From contig DASYAD010000472.1 of assembly GCA_036501515.1 (NCBI GenBank), positions 1 to 64,000 on the forward strand: DNA of 64,000 nucleotides. Reading direction: 5' to 3'. A model generated the notes under the pieces. It was not told where the DNA came from. It searched no databases and worked only from the letters and a program-made list of their open reading frames with translations. The number at the start of each line of letters is the position of its first letter. The first letter of the stretch is position 1. This document shows, in pieces, positions 23,974-33,115 of the stretch. The stretch comes from Trebonia sp036501515. GTDB lineage: Bacteria > Actinomycetota > Actinomycetes > Streptosporangiales > Streptosporangiaceae. Made by a program: the position numbers and the translations under genes.

Positions 23974-24669
23974 ATGAAGCCGGATCAGGCGCTGGCGTGG
24001 ATGCAGGACGGTACCAAGAGGCTGCTCGCCGACGTGGCCGGCTTGTCGGAGGAGGCGCTGGCCGCGCCGACGTCGCTGCCCGGCTGGTCGCGCCGGTACC
24101 TGGTGTCGCACATCGCTGCCAACGCCGACGCGCTGCGCAACCTGGCGTACTGGGCGCGCACCGGCGAGGAGCGCCGGATGTATGTCTCGACCCAGCAGCG
24201 TGAGGCCGACATCGCCGCCGGGTCGCGGCTACCGCTCGCCGAGCTCCGCGCCTGGGTCACCACCTCGGCCGAGGGTCTGGCGGCCGACCTCGACGCGCTG
24301 CCCGAGCCGGCCTGGGACGCGACGGTGATCACCGCGCAGGGCCTGAGCAGGCCCGCGAGCGACATCCCGTGGATGCGCGACCGCGAGCTCTACATCCACG
24401 GGATTGACCTGGGCGCGGGCACCCGCTGGCCGGACCTGCCCGCCGGTTTCCTCAGCGCGCTGATCGACGACGTGACCGCCCGCCGCTCGGGGAAGGGCGG
24501 CGGCCCCGCGCTGGCGGTGGCCGCCAGCGACACCGGGCAGACCTGGAGCGTGGCCGGCGGCGGCGCCCCGGTCCCGGTCAGCGGGCCGCTGTGCGACCTC
24601 GCCGCGTACCTGACCGGCCGCCCCGCTCCCGGGCTGCGGACCGCGCCTGTCCTGCCCGCCTGGCTGTAA
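23974..24669 (+). CDS. Maleylpyruvate isomerase family (DinB-like, mycothiol-dependent) protein
   Basis: 231-residue DinB-fold protein. The N-terminal four-helix bundle holds the metal/thiol-binding pattern TSLPGWSRRYLVSHIAANAD (His near residue 47), and the ERELYIHGIDLG-like MRDRELYIHGIDLGAGT supplies the second pair. Such enzymes use mycothiol to isomerise maleylpyruvate or perform related thiol transfers. It follows the fumarylacetoacetase by 33 bp with GAGGAG before the ATG, so the two are probably co-transcribed; a thiol-dependent maleylacetoacetate isomerisation just upstream of fumarylacetoacetase in the pathway is a plausible job (inference). Confidence 0.87.
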   Translation: MKPDQALAWMQDGTKRLLADVAGLSEEALAAPTSLPGWSRRYLVSHIAANADALRNLAYWARTGEERRMYVSTQQREADIAAGSRLPLAELRAWVTTSAEGLAADLDALPEPAWDATVITAQGLSRPASDIPWMRDRELYIHGIDLGAGTRWPDLPAGFLSALIDDVTARRSGKGGGPALAVAASDTGQTWSVAGGGAPVPVSGPLCDLAAYLTGRPAPGLRTAPVLPAWL

Positions 24670-24689
24670 GCGGCGGGGCCTTCGCCGCT
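24669..24689. terminator. Hairpin between convergent genes
   Basis: AGCGGCG (24669-24675) and CGCCGCT (24683-24689) form a 7-bp stem with a 7-base loop that begins at the stop codon of the DinB-like gene and touches the stop of the opposing gene at 24688. Symmetric and lacking U-tracts; a bidirectional terminator is plausible. Confidence 0.45.
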
Positions 24690-27600
24690 ACGAGGAGACG
24701 GCGCCCTGACCGCCGGCGTTGCCGTCAGGCGAGGCGGCCCGGCGCCCGGCCGGTACCCGGCGGTGCGGCTGGCCGCGCCGCTGAACCGGGAGAGCCGCCG
24801 CGAAGGCCCGGCGCGGGACGTGTTCGCGTTCGTCCGGGTAGTCCTGCTGCCGCTGCTCGCGCAGGAACGCCGCGAAGGACGGGTACTTCACGGCGTCCAG
24901 GTAGAGGGGACGGAAATCGGGATCGCGGCTAATCCAGTCCGAGGGGCGGTCAAGCTCGGACTGGGTGTTGTCCACGGCCCGCCGCAGGCTCTGGATGACC
25001 CGCTCTTCGAGTGCGGGCGCGTACGCCTGCACCGGGTGCGCCGCGAGCGCCGCGTACACGCAGGCGGTGTTGTAGGCGGCCTGCCAGGATGCGGTGCGCC
25101 GCTCGCCTGGCAGCTTGCGGACCCGGTCCCGGCCCGCGTTCCGCCGCGTCCGTCCGGCGTGCTCGCGTCCGGGCGGCCAGCGCCGTGGACCACGGCCGTG
25201 GCCGGTCTCGGCCGCGGCGCCGGTCTCGGGTTCGGTCTCGAGGCCGGTCTCGTTCCCGGGACCGGTCTCGGGTTCGGTGCGCGCCTCGGCGTCGTACACG
25301 GGGACGGGCCAGGGATCTGACGGCCGCATCGCCAGCACCGCGGTCAGGTAACCGCTGTCGCCCGCGATGAACGACGCGATCTTGGCGGCCCGGCGCAGGT
25401 GCGGCGGGATCTTCTCCCGCGGGCCAGGCTTCCCCGGGTCAGGCTTCCCCGGGTCAGGCTTCCCCGGGCCAGCCTTCCCCGGGCCAGGCTTCCCCGGGTC
25501 AGGGTGGTCGAGCTCGATGAGCTTGCGCCTGACGGCGACGAGGAGCTCGGCGACCGCCACACCGTCATGAAAGGTCTCCCGGTGCCCTTGCTGCCAGTGC
25601 GGCAGCCAGACCGGCCGCTCGTCCCGGCGGTAGAGCGCGTCCCGCACGACGGGCCACAGCCGCAGCTGCTTCCCGACCGCGTGCAGTTCGTCGGCGGCGA
25701 CGTTCAGCAGCTTCTTAGCCAGGTCGGGCGCGACGGTCACCGCGCCGGGAACGCCGGCTAGCTTCACCTGGTACTGCTCGTGCCCGGTCAGCCCGCAGCG
25801 GTAGAGCGAGCCCAGGATTTGCTTGAGCTGTACTTCCGTCTCCGGGCCGTCGGGCAGGTAATGCTGCGGGCTGGCGATCATCTCGAGCGACATGGCGAAG
25901 CGGTAGCGGCCGCGGAAGAGACGCTCGTGCAGCTCTCTGTTCACGCCGTGCAGCCAGAGCGACTCAAGGTGCAGGTCCGCCAGGGCGCACAGCTGCGCCA
26001 GCTCGTAGCGGACCACGCCGGCCGTTCGCACACTCCCCGTCGCCTTCCGCAAGATCGCGATCTGCTGTCTCCTGGAGTCCTCCAGGTCCCGGGGGCAGGC
26101 GGCGTACACCCGCTCCATCCGGGCGAGCTGCATCGCGCCGAGGTCGCGCCCGTCGGCGTTGCCGTAGCACCAGGCAGGCACGGAGCGGTCCATCGCGAAG
26201 ATCTGCCTGGCGATGTACCCGGCGACCATCGAGGCCGCTTCCTGCAGGCTGGCCCCGGTCACCGTCTTGGTGGCGACCGTGGCGCCGGTCCGCGCGTGAT
26301 CGAGCAGGACAGTGACCCGGCAGCCGGGGCCCACCGAGGCAGGCTCGATCCACACCCGGGTCCTGACCCGCCACTGGCTGGGCCAGAACAGGCCGGCCAG
26401 CTGAAAGGCGGCGCTGACGATGCCGGCGCCGTTCACGCCGCTGTCCTCGGCGATGGAGGCCAGCGCGTTGGTCCTGGAACCGCCAGGCAAGATCGCGGGC
26501 GAGCGTATCTCCATCGCGGGCAGCCGGAACCGCAGCTCGGCGGCGAGTTCCGCGTGACGCTGGGCGTCCGTCAGGCCGTCCCCGGCCGAAGTCGCGGCGT
26601 GGCCCGCCGCCCGGGCGCGGCCCGTAGTGCCGGTGTGGCGGGCCGCCCGGTCACGGCTGGCCGCGGGAGGCGCCGGGTCTCCCGCGGGAAGCGGTGGCTG
26701 CCCCTCGTCGATCCCCGACAGGTCGAGCATGGGCGCCTGCCAGTGCAGCGTCCACGCCTCAAGCTGACGGTAGCCGAGCAGGACGGCGGCGGCGATAATC
26801 CAGCGGTCGGCATCGCCCGGCGCGGGCACCATGTGCGTGCGCCACAGCGGGTGCAGCAGGGCGACGATGACCGCGTCGACCCCCCGCAGGAACGAGTCGA
26901 TAAGGTCAGACGGGGTCGCGGCCGGGTGCGTTAAACCGTAACGCGTCAGGACGAAGACCAAGACCACGGCGACGGCCCCGGTGGACCAGCGCAGCGTCCG
27001 CAGGCTGAACCAGAAGCCGATGAAGCCGAGCGCCACCGCGATAGCGGCGCACACCAGCCAGACAATCCACCAAGTCATCAGCCCCCCAGCCCGCTGTCTG
27101 GCGCCAGGATAACGCTGGGCCGGCCGCTTCGGTACGGAATGAGTAGAACACCGTGGGTAAGTGCCAGGGCTGGCAGGCAGCAGAGCCAGGAACGCGGCAG
27201 AGCCAGGAACACGCGGCAGACCTGGGAACGGGCGGCCGGCCCAGTTGCTTGAATCCGTGCTCGGGCTGGTCAGCACGCCGTTGAGCGTGTCGTTCGCGTC
27301 GCTGAGGACCTTGTTGGCGTTCTCGTCCACGCTGATGGCCTGCCGCGTCCTGGCGACGGCGGCGTTCTGCCGCGCGACGGCGGCGTTCACGTGCGCGACG
27401 CCCGCGTCGCGCGCGGTGATCTCCCTGTCCCGCTGCCTCGCGGCCGCGATCGAGGCTCCGGTCAGGGCGCCCGCGCCGGCTGCCGTCAGCACTCCGAGCG
27501 CGAGCAGCAGCCCGATCAGCCGCTTCGCGCCCGGCGACAGGACCAGCTCCCAGCCCGCGTCCTGACCGTAGACGCGGGCGCCTGGCTGGTCGCCGAACAG

Positions 27601-27810
27601 CCCCGCCGGGTAGCCGCCGGTCAGCAGGTACAGGTAGCTGTAGCTGCGCATGGTGTACCTGAGCACGGCCGCGAACGCCTGGTGCAGCGACACCGGGAGC
27701 CGGCCGGCGACGAGGGCCGCCAGCCACCCGATGAAGACCACGATGGTCGCGAAGCCGGTGGTCAGCAACATCGCGCACCTGTACCGGATGTTCCCGAAGC
27801 GGGGCGTCAC
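24688..27810 (-). CDS. Large membrane protein of unknown function, DUF4389-like N-terminus and repeat region
   Basis: One uninterrupted frame of 1040 residues from GTG 27810. Residues 1-65 (VFIGWLAALVAGRLPVSLHQ, then YLYLLTGGYPAG) resemble the second half of DUF4389 membrane proteins; a further helix (about 92-115) and a coiled-coil-like stretch rich in AAVARQN follow. Residues about 190-244 look like translated non-coding DNA. A second start, ATG 27078 (residue 245), begins MTWWIVWLVCAAIAVALGFI with two to three helices and a long soluble region (796 residues), so the real gene may be 24688-27078 with a decayed DUF4389 gene fused upstream. The soluble part is helical and carries PGKPDPGK repeats and a Glu/Thr-rich segment. 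No family function recognised. Confidence 0.6.
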   Translation of the reverse strand: MTPRFGNIRYRCAMLLTTGFATIVVFIGWLAALVAGRLPVSLHQAFAAVLRYTMRSYSYLYLLTGGYPAGLFGDQPGARVYGQDAGWELVLSPGAKRLIGLLLALGVLTAAGAGALTGASIAAARQRDREITARDAGVAHVNAAVARQNAAVARTRQAISVDENANKVLSDANDTLNGVLTSPSTDSSNWAGRPFPGLPRVPGSAAFLALLPASPGTYPRCSTHSVPKRPAQRYPGARQRAGGLMTWWIVWLVCAAIAVALGFIGFWFSLRTLRWSTGAVAVVLVFVLTRYGLTHPAATPSDLIDSFLRGVDAVIVALLHPLWRTHMVPAPGDADRWIIAAAVLLGYRQLEAWTLHWQAPMLDLSGIDEGQPPLPAGDPAPPAASRDRAARHTGTTGRARAAGHAATSAGDGLTDAQRHAELAAELRFRLPAMEIRSPAILPGGSRTNALASIAEDSGVNGAGIVSAAFQLAGLFWPSQWRVRTRVWIEPASVGPGCRVTVLLDHARTGATVATKTVTGASLQEAASMVAGYIARQIFAMDRSVPAWCYGNADGRDLGAMQLARMERVYAACPRDLEDSRRQQIAILRKATGSVRTAGVVRYELAQLCALADLHLESLWLHGVNRELHERLFRGRYRFAMSLEMIASPQHYLPDGPETEVQLKQILGSLYRCGLTGHEQYQVKLAGVPGAVTVAPDLAKKLLNVAADELHAVGKQLRLWPVVRDALYRRDERPVWLPHWQQGHRETFHDGVAVAELLVAVRRKLIELDHPDPGKPGPGKAGPGKPDPGKPDPGKPGPREKIPPHLRRAAKIASFIAGDSGYLTAVLAMRPSDPWPVPVYDAEARTEPETGPGNETGLETEPETGAAAETGHGRGPRRWPPGREHAGRTRRNAGRDRVRKLPGERRTASWQAAYNTACVYAALAAHPVQAYAPALEERVIQSLRRAVDNTQSELDRPSDWISRDPDFRPLYLDAVKYPSFAAFLREQRQQDYPDEREHVPRRAFAAALPVQRRGQPHRRVPAGRRAASPDGNAGGQGAVSS
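25422..25506. repeat. 15-bp in-frame minisatellite
   Basis: Between five and six copies of a 15-bp unit (consensus GTCAGGCTTCCCCGG) coding on the minus strand for PGKPD / PGKPG pentapeptides, within the large membrane protein gene. Units differ only by single substitutions. Confidence 0.85.
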
Positions 27811-28120
27811 GTCCCGCAGCCAGCCGCACGAGGCGATCTCGTAACAGAGACCACGGTCCCGTTCTGGATCATCGGGTCGTCGGTCTTTCTGTCGGTCTTT
27901 CTGTCATTCAGGTAACCGCCCCAGATTCTCCCGAACGGACGCTTGACCTGCGTCATCACCGCCGGGTCTCCCTCTCGCCGCCTGACGGGGGACAGTCAGC
28001 TGACCGATGCGGCCCGGCCGCGCCGCGTCCAGCGTGGAGACGTCCGTCAGCGCGCCTGAGGCCGGCGAGCTCGCTGACGGCCGGGGGCGGCTGCGCGTGA
28101 GCGCGTGAGCGCCGTGACCG
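27811..28120. other. 310-bp gap without gene, with 12-bp tandem duplication
   Basis: No convincing frame. It should hold the promoter for the minus-strand gene starting at 27810. The 12-bp word GTCGGTCTTTCT is repeated in tandem at 27879-27890 and 27891-27902, about 70-90 bp upstream of that start, and could be a regulator site. The part nearer the racemase gene (28010-28120) is plain GC-rich sequence with nothing recognised. Confidence 0.45.
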
Positions 28121-28870
28121 TTATCCGGGTTCGCTTCGTGTCCGCACGGCGAGCCCGGACAGCGGGCCGAGCACCGGCTTGGCCGGGGGAGTGCGGTACT
28201 CGTCGCGCTTGGAGGTGCTGAGTCCGAGCGCGACGAGGGACTCCGCCAGCTTGACGGCGGCGGCGACGCCGTCGACCACCGGGAGGCCGAGTTCGGCCGT
28301 GAGCGCGGCGGTCAGGCCGGTCATCCCGGCGCAGCCGAGCACGATCACGTCGCAGCCGTCGCTGTCCCGTGCCGCCGCGCACGCCTTGGCGACCGAGGCC
28401 CAGGCCGTCGGCGCGTCGAGGTCGAGGACCGGGATGTCGCACGCGTGCACGCCGGCGCAGGCGCGGGCGAACCCGTAGCCGCGGATCAGGTCCCTGGTGT
28501 GCCCGGTCGTCCGCGACAGCGTGGTGACCACGCTGAACGTGCGGCCGAGCAGCGTCGCCAGGTGGGCGGCCGCCTCGGCGATGCCGACGACCGGCCCGGC
28601 CGCGATCTCCCGCGCGGCCGCCAGCCCGGGATCGCCGAAACAGGCGATCACGTGCCCGTCCGCGCCGGCCAGCTCGCCGTCGCGCACCGCGGCCAGCACC
28701 CCGGGGACGGCGAGGGCCTCGTCGTAGTGCGACTCGATCGACGCGGGCCCCATCGGCGCGGTTACCGCGCGGATCGCGGAACCAGGCCCCGCCGCCTCCC
28801 GGGCGGTGCGGGCGATGCCCTCGGTCATCGCCCGGGAGGTGTTGGGGTTGATCACCTGGATGAGCGTCAT
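28121..28870 (-). CDS. Aspartate/glutamate (hydantoin-type) racemase
   Basis: 249-residue cofactor-independent racemase of the Asp/Glu/hydantoin family. The opening MTLIQVINPNTSRAMTEGI is typical of hydantoin/allantoin racemases, and both catalytic cysteines are present: Cys77 in VIACFGDPG and Cys180 in VLGCAGMTG. They act as acid-base pair on the alpha carbon. The ATG at 28870 overlaps the stop of the NCS1 transporter (ATGA), so the racemase is the second gene of a transport-and-racemisation operon, which points to uptake and use of a hydantoin, allantoin or similar ureide (inference). Confidence 0.9.
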   Translation of the reverse strand: MTLIQVINPNTSRAMTEGIARTAREAAGPGSAIRAVTAPMGPASIESHYDEALAVPGVLAAVRDGELAGADGHVIACFGDPGLAAAREIAAGPVVGIAEAAAHLATLLGRTFSVVTTLSRTTGHTRDLIRGYGFARACAGVHACDIPVLDLDAPTAWASVAKACAAARDSDGCDVIVLGCAGMTGLTAALTAELGLPVVDGVAAAVKLAESLVALGLSTSKRDEYRTPPAKPVLGPLSGLAVRTRSEPG

Positions 28871-30447
28871 GCCGGTTCTGGCGCCGGCGTTTCGGCGGTA
28901 ACCCCGCTTTCTGCGCCGCTCATCACGGCCTTCAGCGTGCCGTCGCGGCAGGTGGCGAGGTCCCGGTCCAGGTCGGTGATCATCGGCCGGACCCGCTCCA
29001 GGTAATAGAAGGCGGCGAAGCCGAGTCCGCAGCCGATGAACCACGAGTAGTCGGAGATCCAGCCGACGCCGAGCGACTTGGCCGCCGTCGGGATCACGGT
29101 CGCCGCGACGGCGGGCACGCCGCCGATGACCACCGCCCAGATCGCGTTGGGGTTCCAGCCGCCTTTGAACCAGTAGCGGCCCGCTGGCGACCTGGTGTAG
29201 AGGTCGTCGACCCAGACGCGCTGCTTCGCGACCACGTAGTAGCCGCAGATCAGCACGCCGAACAGCGGGCCGATGAGCGCGCCGAGCAGGGAGAGCGTGT
29301 AGTCGATCGCGGTCGCGTTGTCGTACCAGTTCCACGGCGTGAGGAGCACGGACCCGACGGCCGCGATCATGCCGCCGGCCCGCCAGGAGATCTTCTGCGG
29401 CTTGACGTTGGAGAAGTCGAACGCGGGGGAGATGAAGTTCGCCACGATGTTGATGCCGACCGTCGCGATGACGAAGGTGAGCCCGCCGAGCACGATCGCG
29501 AAGCCGGTGCCGATCTGCTGCACGGTCTGGATCGGGTCGGTGATCAGCTTGCCGTAGACCGGGATCGTGGCCGACGCGGTGACGACGGTGAGCACGGAGA
29601 AGAACAGGTAGTTGACCGGCAGCCCGAACAGGTTGCCGCGCTTGACCGCGTTGAACGACTTGCCGTAGCGGGCGAAGTCGCCGAAGTTCAGCATCGGCCC
29701 GGCGAAGTAGGCGACGACGAGCGCGGTCGAGTTGAGCGTCACGTAGAAGGTGTGCAGCGGGTCGAGGCCGGGGCCGCTCGACAGGTTGAGCGACAGGTGC
29801 GACCAGCCGGCCTTGGTGACCAGGTAGACGCACAGCACGATCATCACCACGTACACGGCGGGACCCGCCCAGTCGATGAACCGCCTGATCGCGCCCATCC
29901 CGCGCCAGAAGACGGCGCCCTGGACGACCCACAAGACCGCGTAGGAGAGGTAGCCGAGAGCGGAGAGCCCGGCGAACTTGTGCGTCTCGAGCGAGGCCAT
30001 CGACGGCCAGAACTTGAGGAACACGATGTCGAGGGCGGTCGCGGCCAGGTAGGTCTGCACCCCGTACCAGGCGATGGCGATCGAGCCGCGGATGATGGCG
30101 GGCACGTTCGCGCCGGTCACGCCGAAGATGTGGCGGTTGATGACCGGGTAGGGCACCCCCGCTACCTGCGACGGCTTGGCGACCAGGTTGGCGAAGAACT
30201 GGACGATGACGATGCCCGCGATCAGCGCGATGAGCACCTGCCAGCTTTCGATGCCGAGGGCGAACAGCGACCCGGCGGTGACGTACCCGCCGACGCTGTG
30301 CACGTCCGACATCCAGAACGCGAAGATGTTGTACGAGGACCAGGACTGCTTTGACAGCGGCGCCAGGTCAACGTTCGTGAGGGCGGGGTCATAGCCTTGC
30401 TTGATGAGGGGCGCTCCTGGCGCCTCGTCCGCTATCGTCTGCGTCAT
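28867..30447 (-). CDS. NCS1-family nucleobase/hydantoin:cation symporter
   Basis: 526-residue, 12-helix transporter of the NCS1 family (Mhp1, PucI relatives). Family stretches include LAPLSKQSWSSYNIFAFWMS with the conserved Trp, GGYVTAGSLFALGIESWQVL in helices 1-2, GIVIVQFFANLVAKPSQVAG, WYGVQTYLAATALDI, and AYFAGPMLNFGDFARYGKS. It should import a purine, hydantoin or allantoin with Na+ or H+. The ATG at 30447 with GAGGA five bases upstream was preferred to GTG 30459. The next gene is a hydantoin-type racemase, and an XRE-cupin regulator diverges from it with an inverted repeat between. Confidence 0.92.
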   Translation of the reverse strand: MTQTIADEAPGAPLIKQGYDPALTNVDLAPLSKQSWSSYNIFAFWMSDVHSVGGYVTAGSLFALGIESWQVLIALIAGIVIVQFFANLVAKPSQVAGVPYPVINRHIFGVTGANVPAIIRGSIAIAWYGVQTYLAATALDIVFLKFWPSMASLETHKFAGLSALGYLSYAVLWVVQGAVFWRGMGAIRRFIDWAGPAVYVVMIVLCVYLVTKAGWSHLSLNLSSGPGLDPLHTFYVTLNSTALVVAYFAGPMLNFGDFARYGKSFNAVKRGNLFGLPVNYLFFSVLTVVTASATIPVYGKLITDPIQTVQQIGTGFAIVLGGLTFVIATVGINIVANFISPAFDFSNVKPQKISWRAGGMIAAVGSVLLTPWNWYDNATAIDYTLSLLGALIGPLFGVLICGYYVVAKQRVWVDDLYTRSPAGRYWFKGGWNPNAIWAVVIGGVPAVAATVIPTAAKSLGVGWISDYSWFIGCGLGFAAFYYLERVRPMITDLDRDLATCRDGTLKAVMSGAESGVTAETPAPEPA

Positions 30448-30500
30448 CCGAATCCTCACTGCTTGGGTGGCAGGTCCCGTCAGGGGCTACTTAACAGTGA

Positions 30501-30522
30501 GCGTTAATCGATGACTTAACGC
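30501..30522. promoter_or_regulatory. Inverted repeat GCGTTAA-N8-TTAACGC, candidate XRE-cupin operator
   Basis: GCGTTAA at 30501-30507 and TTAACGC at 30516-30522 are perfect inverse copies around an 8-bp spacer (22 bp in all). A further TTAAC half-site is at 30491-30495. The site lies in the divergent promoter region between the NCS1 transporter and the XRE-cupin gene. Confidence 0.6.
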
Positions 30523-30580
30523 GTGACGGCTGTGTAAATCCAATGTTGCTGGGTTGTCGCGCTAGGGCGGCTGTATTCGT

Positions 30581-31291
30581 ATGGCGCTCGGATTGGTATG
30601 GCAGAGTGAAGTAGTGGCTTCTGAAGTTGACCTTGAGGCGCTGACCCCCGAGTCGCTCGGTGCGCGGTTGCGCGAGCTCCGCCTGGGGGCCGGGGTCTCG
30701 CTGCGTGCGCTGGCGGGCCGGCTGGGTATCTCGCCGAGCGCCGTCTCGCAGATCGAGCGCGGCGTGATGCGCCCGTCGGTCAGCCGGCTGATCGCCTACG
30801 TCGGCGCGATCGGCGTCCCGCTTTCTGCGGTGTTCGAGACCGGCATCGAGAAGGCGCCCGAGGGCTCGGCCGCCGCCCAGGCGAACGAGTACAGCGCCCG
30901 GCAGTCCGGCGCCGCGGACTCCAGCGGCGGCGCGGCCAGGACCGGCCAGTACCAGTTCGCGATCCGCCGTTCCTGGGAGGTGGCCCCGATCCTGCTCGGC
31001 GGCGGCGTCACCTTCCGCCGCCTGTCCCCCGTGCCCACGCCCGGGGTCGAGTTCTTCGAGTCGGCCTATCCGCCGAGCTCCATGTCGAACGCGCACGGCG
31101 AGCTGCTCCGCCACGAGGGCTACGAGGTGGGCACCGTCACCGCGGGGGAGCTGACCGTGGACTTCGACACCGACGTGGTGACGCTCGCCGCCGGCGACTC
31201 CATCACGTTCCCGTGCTCGCGCCCGCACCTGATCGCGAACCGCTCGTCGGCGGTGACCGCCGTCGCCACCTGGCTGATCGTCAACCCGTGA
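30581..31291 (+). CDS. XRE-cupin transcriptional regulator
   Basis: 236-residue regulator with an N-terminal helix-turn-helix (about 25-82: RLRELRLGAGVSLRALAGRL, SPSAVSQIERGVMRPSVSRL) and a C-terminal cupin (about 160-232: ELLRHEGYEVGTVTAGELTV, LAAGDSITFPCSRPH) that should bind a small molecule. It is divergent from the NCS1-racemase operon, which is its likely target. The ATG at 30581 gives a short extension before the domain; GTG at 30614 with a purine-rich stretch before it is an alternative. A low-complexity linker (ARQSGAADSSGGAARTG) joins the domains. Confidence 0.9.
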   Translation: MALGLVWQSEVVASEVDLEALTPESLGARLRELRLGAGVSLRALAGRLGISPSAVSQIERGVMRPSVSRLIAYVGAIGVPLSAVFETGIEKAPEGSAAAQANEYSARQSGAADSSGGAARTGQYQFAIRRSWEVAPILLGGGVTFRRLSPVPTPGVEFFESAYPPSSMSNAHGELLRHEGYEVGTVTAGELTVDFDTDVVTLAAGDSITFPCSRPHLIANRSSAVTAVATWLIVNP

Positions 31292-31316
31292 GCTGAGTTC
31301 GGCTGAGTCGGGACCG

Positions 31317-33011
31317 TTAGCCCAGGCAGAGCACGCCGAGCAGGCAGGCGGAGGTCGGCGACGACGACGGGTCAGGGCTCGGCGAGTCAGTCGGGGAACC
31401 GCTCGGGCTGCCGCTGGACGAGCCGGTCGGGCTGCCGGTGGGCGAACCGCTCGATGAGCCCGACGGGCTCGAGCTCGGCGACGGGCCGGTGCTTGACGAC
31501 GGGCTGCCGCTCGGACTGGACGAGGGGCTGGGCGACGCCTTCCTGGTCGCGCTCGCGCCTGGGCTTGTCGCGCCGACGGCCGGGGCCGTGTAGCCGGCGG
31601 TGCCGCCAGGAGACGGGGAGACCGCCGCCCCGTGGGTGGACCGTCCGCCGGGCGTCGTCGCCGTCGTCGCCGGGCGGACGGGCGCCTGGTTGGCGGACGG
31701 CGACGCCCGGAACACGCCGGAGACAAGCAGCACGACCAGGCCGGCGCCCGCCAGGGCGGCCACGGCCACCGCGAGCAGTCCGTTCCGCCGCCCGCGGCCG
31801 CGCTGCGGGTCGCCAGGGCCGGGCGGTTCCGCCGGGCTGCCCGGCCCCGACATGTGCCCGGGCACCGACCACTCGTCGGTCAGCGGGGCCGAGCCGCCGA
31901 AGAGCGCGGTCCCGGCGAAGGCCGCGGTGCCGCCGGCCGCCGTGGCGGAGCCGTCGGCCGCGGGACCGGCCGTCGTTACCCCCGGCGCGCTGACCGCGTC
32001 CGGCCGGTCAGCGGCCTGCAGGGCGGTGACGGCGAGACCGTCCTGGGCGTCGTCGCGCGCCTGGCCGGCGGACGGGTCGCCCCGGCCGGCCACGGCGGTG
32101 TCCGCGCCGGCGGCAGCGGAGCCCGCGCCCGCGACAGCGGCGGCCGGACCGGACAGCGCGGCGGCCTGCGCGGACGGCACCAGGCGGCCGGCCGCGACCG
32201 CGTCGCGCAGGCCGGCGGCCAGGGTCGACAGTTCGCGGGCGTCGGTCATCCTGTCGGCCGGGTTCTTGGCCGTCAGCCGGGCCACCAGGGCGTCAAGCTC
32301 CGGCGGCACGCCGGCCGGCAGCGGCGGGAGCGGCAGGTACAGGTGCGCGGCCATCACGTCGGCCGGGGCGCCCTCGAACGGCGGGATCCCCGTCAGGCAC
32401 TCGTGCAGCACGATGCCGAGCGCGTACAGGTCGCTCGCCGGGGTCCCCGGGCCGCCCGCGATCCGCTCCGGCGCCATGTACTGGGTGGTGCCCATGACGA
32501 GGTTGGGCCCGGTAACCGGCGCCTGCCCGGCGGCGTAGGCGATGCCGAAGTCGGTGACCTTGACCAGCCCGTCGGGGCCGATCAGCAGGTTGCCCGGCTT
32601 CACGTCCCTGTGCACCAGGCCGGCCCGGTGCGCGGCGGACAGCCCGTCGGCGGCCTGTGCCACCACGTCGAGCGCGAACGCGGGCTCAACCGGGTCGACG
32701 ACCAGGATGTCGGCCAGCGACGGACCGTCGACGAACTCCATCACCAGGTACGGCGGCCAGCCGGGCCCGGCGGGCCCGTAGTCGAAGACCTGGGCGACGT
32801 GCGGGTGGCTGAGCGCGCCCGCGTGCCTGGCCTCCTTGCGGAACCGCTCGAGCGTCTCCGGGTGGTCGGCATACTCCGGGCGCAGCACCTTGACCGCTAC
32901 CGGCCGCGACAGCAGCAAGTCAGCCGCCTGCCACACCTGGCCGACGCCGCCTGCTGCGATCCGCTTGTCCAACCGGTAACGCTCACCCAGGATCAGGCCA
33001 GTTCGCGTCAC
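31317..33011 (-). CDS. Eukaryotic-type Ser/Thr protein kinase with Ser/Pro-rich tail
   Basis: 564-residue Hanks-type membrane kinase. The catalytic domain (10-275) is complete: glycine loop IAAGGVGQV, Lys41 in VAVKVLRP, catalytic HRDVKPGN (Asp136), DFG (154-156), and APERIAGG. A Pro/Ala/Gly-rich linker leads to one membrane helix at about 405-430 (LLAVAVAALAGAGLVVLLVS) and an outside segment of about 130 residues made mostly of SPSGSP/SSSP-like repeats ending CLLGVLCLG. No PASTA domains are present, so it is not PknB-like in sensing; the tail may span the cell wall. Substrates unknown. Confidence 0.93.
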   Translation of the reverse strand: MTRTGLILGERYRLDKRIAAGGVGQVWQAADLLLSRPVAVKVLRPEYADHPETLERFRKEARHAGALSHPHVAQVFDYGPAGPGWPPYLVMEFVDGPSLADILVVDPVEPAFALDVVAQAADGLSAAHRAGLVHRDVKPGNLLIGPDGLVKVTDFGIAYAAGQAPVTGPNLVMGTTQYMAPERIAGGPGTPASDLYALGIVLHECLTGIPPFEGAPADVMAAHLYLPLPPLPAGVPPELDALVARLTAKNPADRMTDARELSTLAAGLRDAVAAGRLVPSAQAAALSGPAAAVAGAGSAAAGADTAVAGRGDPSAGQARDDAQDGLAVTALQAADRPDAVSAPGVTTAGPAADGSATAAGGTAAFAGTALFGGSAPLTDEWSVPGHMSGPGSPAEPPGPGDPQRGRGRRNGLLAVAVAALAGAGLVVLLVSGVFRASPSANQAPVRPATTATTPGGRSTHGAAVSPSPGGTAGYTAPAVGATSPGASATRKASPSPSSSPSGSPSSSTGPSPSSSPSGSSSGSPTGSPTGSSSGSPSGSPTDSPSPDPSSSPTSACLLGVLCLG

Positions 33012-33115
33012 AACGTCGCCACCTTACCCCGACGCATCTCCTGAAACGCTGGTACCAGGGAAAATAAGCAAATCTACGGATAACCGCCCGCCGGCGGCCC
33101 GCCCCGGTACCGCGC

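Noticed and set aside
22759..24669. Idea that the fumarylacetoacetase and DinB-like pair is a gentisate pathway operon
   Set aside because: The first enzyme is a full-length fumarylacetoacetase, not the shorter fumarylpyruvate hydrolase, and no gentisate dioxygenase is nearby. A homogentisate-type role fits better, though unproven.
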